A stretch of 33,963 bases of DNA from Nitrospina sp. Lineage in GTDB: Bacteria; Nitrospinota; Nitrospinia; Nitrospinales; VA-1. A program made the translations under genes and the position numbers. Of this stretch, positions 31,813 to 33,963 are shown piece after piece; position 1 is the stretch's first letter, and each line of letters starts with the position of its first letter. Below the pieces are notes generated by a model. It made no database searches, was not told the DNA's origin, and saw only the letters and a list, made by a program, of their open reading frames with translations. The DNA lies in contig JABHBK010000037.1 in assembly GCA_018673915.1 (NCBI GenBank), positions 1 through 33,963 on the forward strand, written 5' to 3'.

Positions 31813-32171
31813 ACCCCTTCATGCGTAGAAAAACCCCTGGGACCGTTCACAACAATCCCTGATTTTTATAAGCCCATGATCTTTTGGATAGAACGATTTT
31901 AACTAAATTCATTGCTAGCGTCAACCTTCAAGGAAAATCAGTGAGAAAACCAATATAATCCTTTAAAAAATAAAAGCTTTAAGGTTTTGCCTGGAACCCT
32001 CGGGTTTTCTAAGGATTCCTAAACCTTTTCCCAAAAAAGTAAAAATAGAGCTATTTTACCTCTTCGGCTTATCCAGCAAAATAATCGATGAAAAAGTTAC
32101 AATTCCAGCAAGAACCCCCATAATTGTTTATTTTTCTTGACGTTAGGGGGTTTTTGCGATATTTTTTTAAC
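31813..32171 (+). other. Divergent intergenic region
   Basis: There are 359 bp between the helical-repeat gene and the zinc-ribbon gene. TTACAA (32097-32102), 16 bp, and CATAAT (32119-32124) make a fair promoter for the latter, with a start near 32131. AACCCTCGGGTTTTC near 31996 is a small hairpin. Nothing else is evident. Confidence 0.4.
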
Positions 32172-33203
32172 ATGCAATGTCCAGACTGTGGTTATATTTG
32201 TTTCAAGCAGGCAAAAGCTTGTGGTGGTTGTGGCTTTGATTTCAAGAAAGCCAAAACTTCTACCAAATCCTTATTCAGGAATGATTCCTTTAGAATTTTT
32301 GCTGGTTCGGAAATTATTGAAAAAGAACAAGAATCCTCGGCTGTAACCCCTCCGGCAAACAGTGAAGAAATTGCTGTTATGGACCCCCCTGGTGATTCCC
32401 TGGTTAATCCAGAACAGGATTCCGAGGAATTCCTTCTGAATTTATCCGATGCGGAAGAAGAATCACCAGAAACTGACTTTAAACCTTCAACGTCTGAATC
32501 AGACGTTTTGGAGTTTAGTTCCCATGCCGATATCAACCTCGAGGAAATGGAAGTTGAAGGGCTTGGATTGGGACTGGAACCCCTTGAAGAAGAGCCAGCC
32601 GCTCCCGAAACGGAGGAGCCAGCAATTATCGACCTGGCAGCCAATGATAGCAGCGATCCCTCAGTAGAAATTGCGATAGAGGAGGAACCTGCCGTAGAAG
32701 TAGTGCTGAATTCTTTATCAGAAGAGGAACCATCCCTTCCCGAAACGGAGGAGCCAGTAATTATTGACCTGGCAGCCGATGATAGCAGCGATCCCTCAGT
32801 AGAAATCGCGATAGAGGATGAGCCTGCCGTAGAAGTAGTGCTGAATTCTTTACCAGAAGAAAATGATGAAATTCAAATTACTGATTCAAGTGAGGTTTCC
32901 GAGGACACAGGCATTGAGGTTGTCGAAGAGGATCAAGTAGAAATTGAATCTACATCCCCGGTATTAGATCTTGGAGAAGAAGAAATATCTTTAGAGATTG
33001 ATGAAGATTTTGAAACGGGAAGTCCGGCCGAACCCCCTCCTCTCCCAGTCCAAATTGAAGAGTTAGACCTGAATCTGGAAATCGATGATTCAGATGGGCC
33101 GCTTTCTACTACCAATATTGAAATCCCTGAGATTGAAATTGAAGACCTAGGGCTTGAACTGGAGGATTCGGATTCCCCACCCCCGGATTCAGAAAAACCT
33201 TAA
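32172..33203 (+). CDS. Zinc-ribbon acidic repeat protein (343 aa)
   Basis: Function not recognised. I start at ATG 32172, because the frame upstream (to TTG 32124) lies before the likely transcription start and the protein then begins with the zinc ribbon MQCPDCGYICFKQAKACGGCGFDF: two Cys pairs (CPDC, CGGC) in the first 22 residues. The rest is highly acidic and probably disordered, rich in Glu, Asp, Ser and Pro. Residues about 145-234 are two tandem copies of a 45-residue unit (PETEEPAIIDLAANDSSDPS..., 32604-32738 and 32739-32873), nearly identical in DNA, so a recent duplication. Further imperfect IEIEDLGLELEDS-type phrases follow near the C-terminus. A protein-binding or scaffold role is plausible. 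Confidence 0.65.
   Translation: MQCPDCGYICFKQAKACGGCGFDFKKAKTSTKSLFRNDSFRIFAGSEIIEKEQESSAVTPPANSEEIAVMDPPGDSLVNPEQDSEEFLLNLSDAEEESPETDFKPSTSESDVLEFSSHADINLEEMEVEGLGLGLEPLEEEPAAPETEEPAIIDLAANDSSDPSVEIAIEEEPAVEVVLNSLSEEEPSLPETEEPVIIDLAADDSSDPSVEIAIEDEPAVEVVLNSLPEENDEIQITDSSEVSEDTGIEVVEEDQVEIESTSPVLDLGEEEISLEIDEDFETGSPAEPPPLPVQIEELDLNLEIDDSDGPLSTTNIEIPEIEIEDLGLELEDSDSPPPDSEKP
32604..32873 (+). repeat. Tandem 135-bp direct repeat inside the acidic protein gene
   Basis: Two copies (32604-32738, 32739-32873) share long identical blocks such as CCCGAAACGGAGGAGCCAG, GATAGCAGCGATCCCTCAGT and GAAGTAGTGCTGAATTCTTT. The length is a multiple of three, so the frame is kept. Copy number may vary between strains. 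Confidence 0.85.
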
Positions 33204-33538
33204 CCACAAAAAGACCCCTCCTGAAGAGAATAAATTGGATTTTAGGACAAAATTCCTTTATAAAGGGAAGTTCATGGTTAAGCAGTAATCCCTAGGGAAA
33301 AGGTTCCGATTCGGTTTTTTTTCTTCTCGATTCCGGAAGCCGCACACCCTATAACCCACTTTTTCTTTCGGACTCTGGTTATTTAAGAGAACCGCACTAA
33401 GCCATTAATTTGGCCCGTGAGGGATATTATTGAAAGGAAATATGGGTAATAATTTTTATATCCTCAAACAAGCTAATTTTTATGCCGGAAAAACGGCTCA
33501 TTTAACTTATTGATAACCCCATCAGGAAAAATAACAGA
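33204..33538 (+). other. Intergenic region before the aminotransferase fragment
   Basis: This 335-bp stretch is AT-rich. A small stem CCGA/TCGG near 33308-33316 followed by eight T could be a weak terminator for the zinc-ribbon gene. No open frame or clear promoter is seen. Confidence 0.4.
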
Positions 33539-33745
33539 ATGAAAAAAAAATATCTACTCGCACCCGGTCCTACTCCGGTTCCAGAACATGTATCTCTGGA
33601 AATGGCTCTTCCCATGCAACATCACCGCACTCCCCAGTTCAGTAAGATATTTGGTGAAGCCGCAGAAGGAGCCAAATATCTTTTTCAAACCAAGCAAGAT
33701 GTACTTATTCTTGCTACCACTGGAACAGCAGGAGATATGTCGTAA
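33539..33745 (+). pseudogene. N-terminal fragment of a class V aminotransferase
   Basis: The 68-residue frame begins MKKKYLLAPGPTPVPEHVSLEMALPMQHHRTPQF and continues [30 protein letters not shown]. This is the typical N-terminus of serine-pyruvate/alanine-glyoxylate-type aminotransferases, which are about 380 residues long. It then breaks off (AGDMS, TAA) exactly where the family continues with GTGAMEA. The PLP-lysine domain is missing. The stop TAA overlaps the ATG of serC (TAATG). A deletion or recombination between two class V aminotransferase genes, or an assembly join, would explain it. On its own the fragment cannot be catalytic. Confidence 0.75.
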
Positions 33746-33963
33746 TGCCCAGAAAATATAATTTCAGTGCGGGCCCAGCGATGTTACCAGAAGCCGTGCT
33801 AAAGCAGGCGCAAGAAGAATTGCCGGATTGGCATGGTTCTGGGGCTTCGATCATGGAGATGAGCCACAGAGGCAAGGAATTTGTATCTGTTCACGAGGAG
33901 GCGGAAAAGGATGTCCGTGAACTGTTGGATGTACCCAAGAATTATAAGGTATTGTTTTTACAA
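33745..33963 (+). CDS. serC: Phosphoserine aminotransferase, 5' part (runs off the window)
   Basis: Makes 3-phosphoserine from 3-phosphohydroxypyruvate and glutamate in serine synthesis, and acts in pyridoxal phosphate synthesis in some bacteria. The first 73 residues are present: [26 protein letters not shown], then [16 protein letters not shown] and [24 protein letters not shown] and [10 protein letters not shown] are diagnostic of SerC. The ATG overlaps the stop of the aminotransferase fragment. AGGAG (33730-33734) lies 10 nt upstream and could be its SD. The rest of the gene lies beyond 33963. Confidence 0.92.
   Translation, partial: MPRKYNFSAGPAMLPEAVLKQAQEELPDWHGSGASIMEMSHRGKEFVSVHEEAEKDVRELLDVPKNYKVLFLQ

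Noticed and set aside
32124..32171. TTG start 16 codons upstream of the zinc-ribbon protein
   Set aside because: It lies at the likely -10 element and before the predicted transcription start; the conserved ribbon begins at the ATG.
32192..32644. A 150-residue serine-rich minus-strand frame
   Set aside because: It is the complement of the Glu/Asp-rich codons of the zinc-ribbon protein (GAA/GAG/GAT give Ser/Phe/Ile-type codons) and has no start signals.

Overview
The window looks like a chromosomal segment of a motile, Gram-negative, non-enteric bacterium. It is moderately AT-rich by eye and densely packed, with many ATG/TGA or immediately adjacent stop/start junctions. It encodes a class I c-type cytochrome with a signal peptide, a Gld-type ABC system, a SirB1-like protein, HisA/HisF, RfbC, Nfu, MtfA and dGTPase. 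No rRNA or complete mobile element is present to fix the taxon. The gene mix would fit Nitrospinota or a delta-proteobacterium-like lineage, but that is an impression from protein resemblance and is not proven here.

Layout. 1-168: tRNA-Lys(CTT) on the minus strand with its own terminator. 321-5657: a small membrane protein, a 1-Cys peroxiredoxin, a SirB1-like protein coupled to an SDR reductase, a minus-strand protein of unknown function behind a sigma-28-like promoter, a charged hypothetical protein and an RfbC-type epimerase. 5816-9107: overlapping hisA-hisF, a convergent S66 LD-carboxypeptidase, and a SpsF-like cytidylyltransferase. 9124-16373: a flagellin locus with six flagellin-family genes and two flaG genes. 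16422-18164: a Gfo/Idh oxidoreductase coupled to a TPR-like membrane protein. 18335-23343: a GldA/GldF/GldG-like ABC operon ending in a DUF4340-like protein. 24162-26697: dUTPase, Nfu scaffold and MtfA peptidase. 27153-33203: a NRKNAKLSTGP-motif protein, cytochrome c, LOG protein, dGTPase, a HEAT/TPR-like protein and a zinc-ribbon acidic repeat protein. 33539-33963: an N-terminal stump of a class V aminotransferase running directly into the start of serC.

The most notable region is the flagellin locus. Three of its genes have good sigma-28 (FliA) type promoters, each followed by a leader of about 170-200 nt. Each of those leaders carries one or two perfect hairpins with a GGA (AAGGAU or ACGGA) in the loop, the hallmark of CsrA binding. 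One member of the family has lost both conserved terminal D0 regions and may have a new role or be decaying. A fourth sigma-28-like promoter lies far upstream, before the unknown 3332-4135 gene, and suggests that this gene belongs to the flagellar regulon. The locus is flanked by a SpsF-like nucleotidyltransferase and a Gfo/Idh oxidoreductase, which would fit flagellin glycosylation, though this is inference.

Other unusual points are a HisF with an extra segment of about 25 residues right after the catalytic Asp130, a DUF4340-like protein built of four regular repeats of about 135 residues, two families of short intergenic palindromic repeats, and two strong terminators with no obvious gene in front of them.
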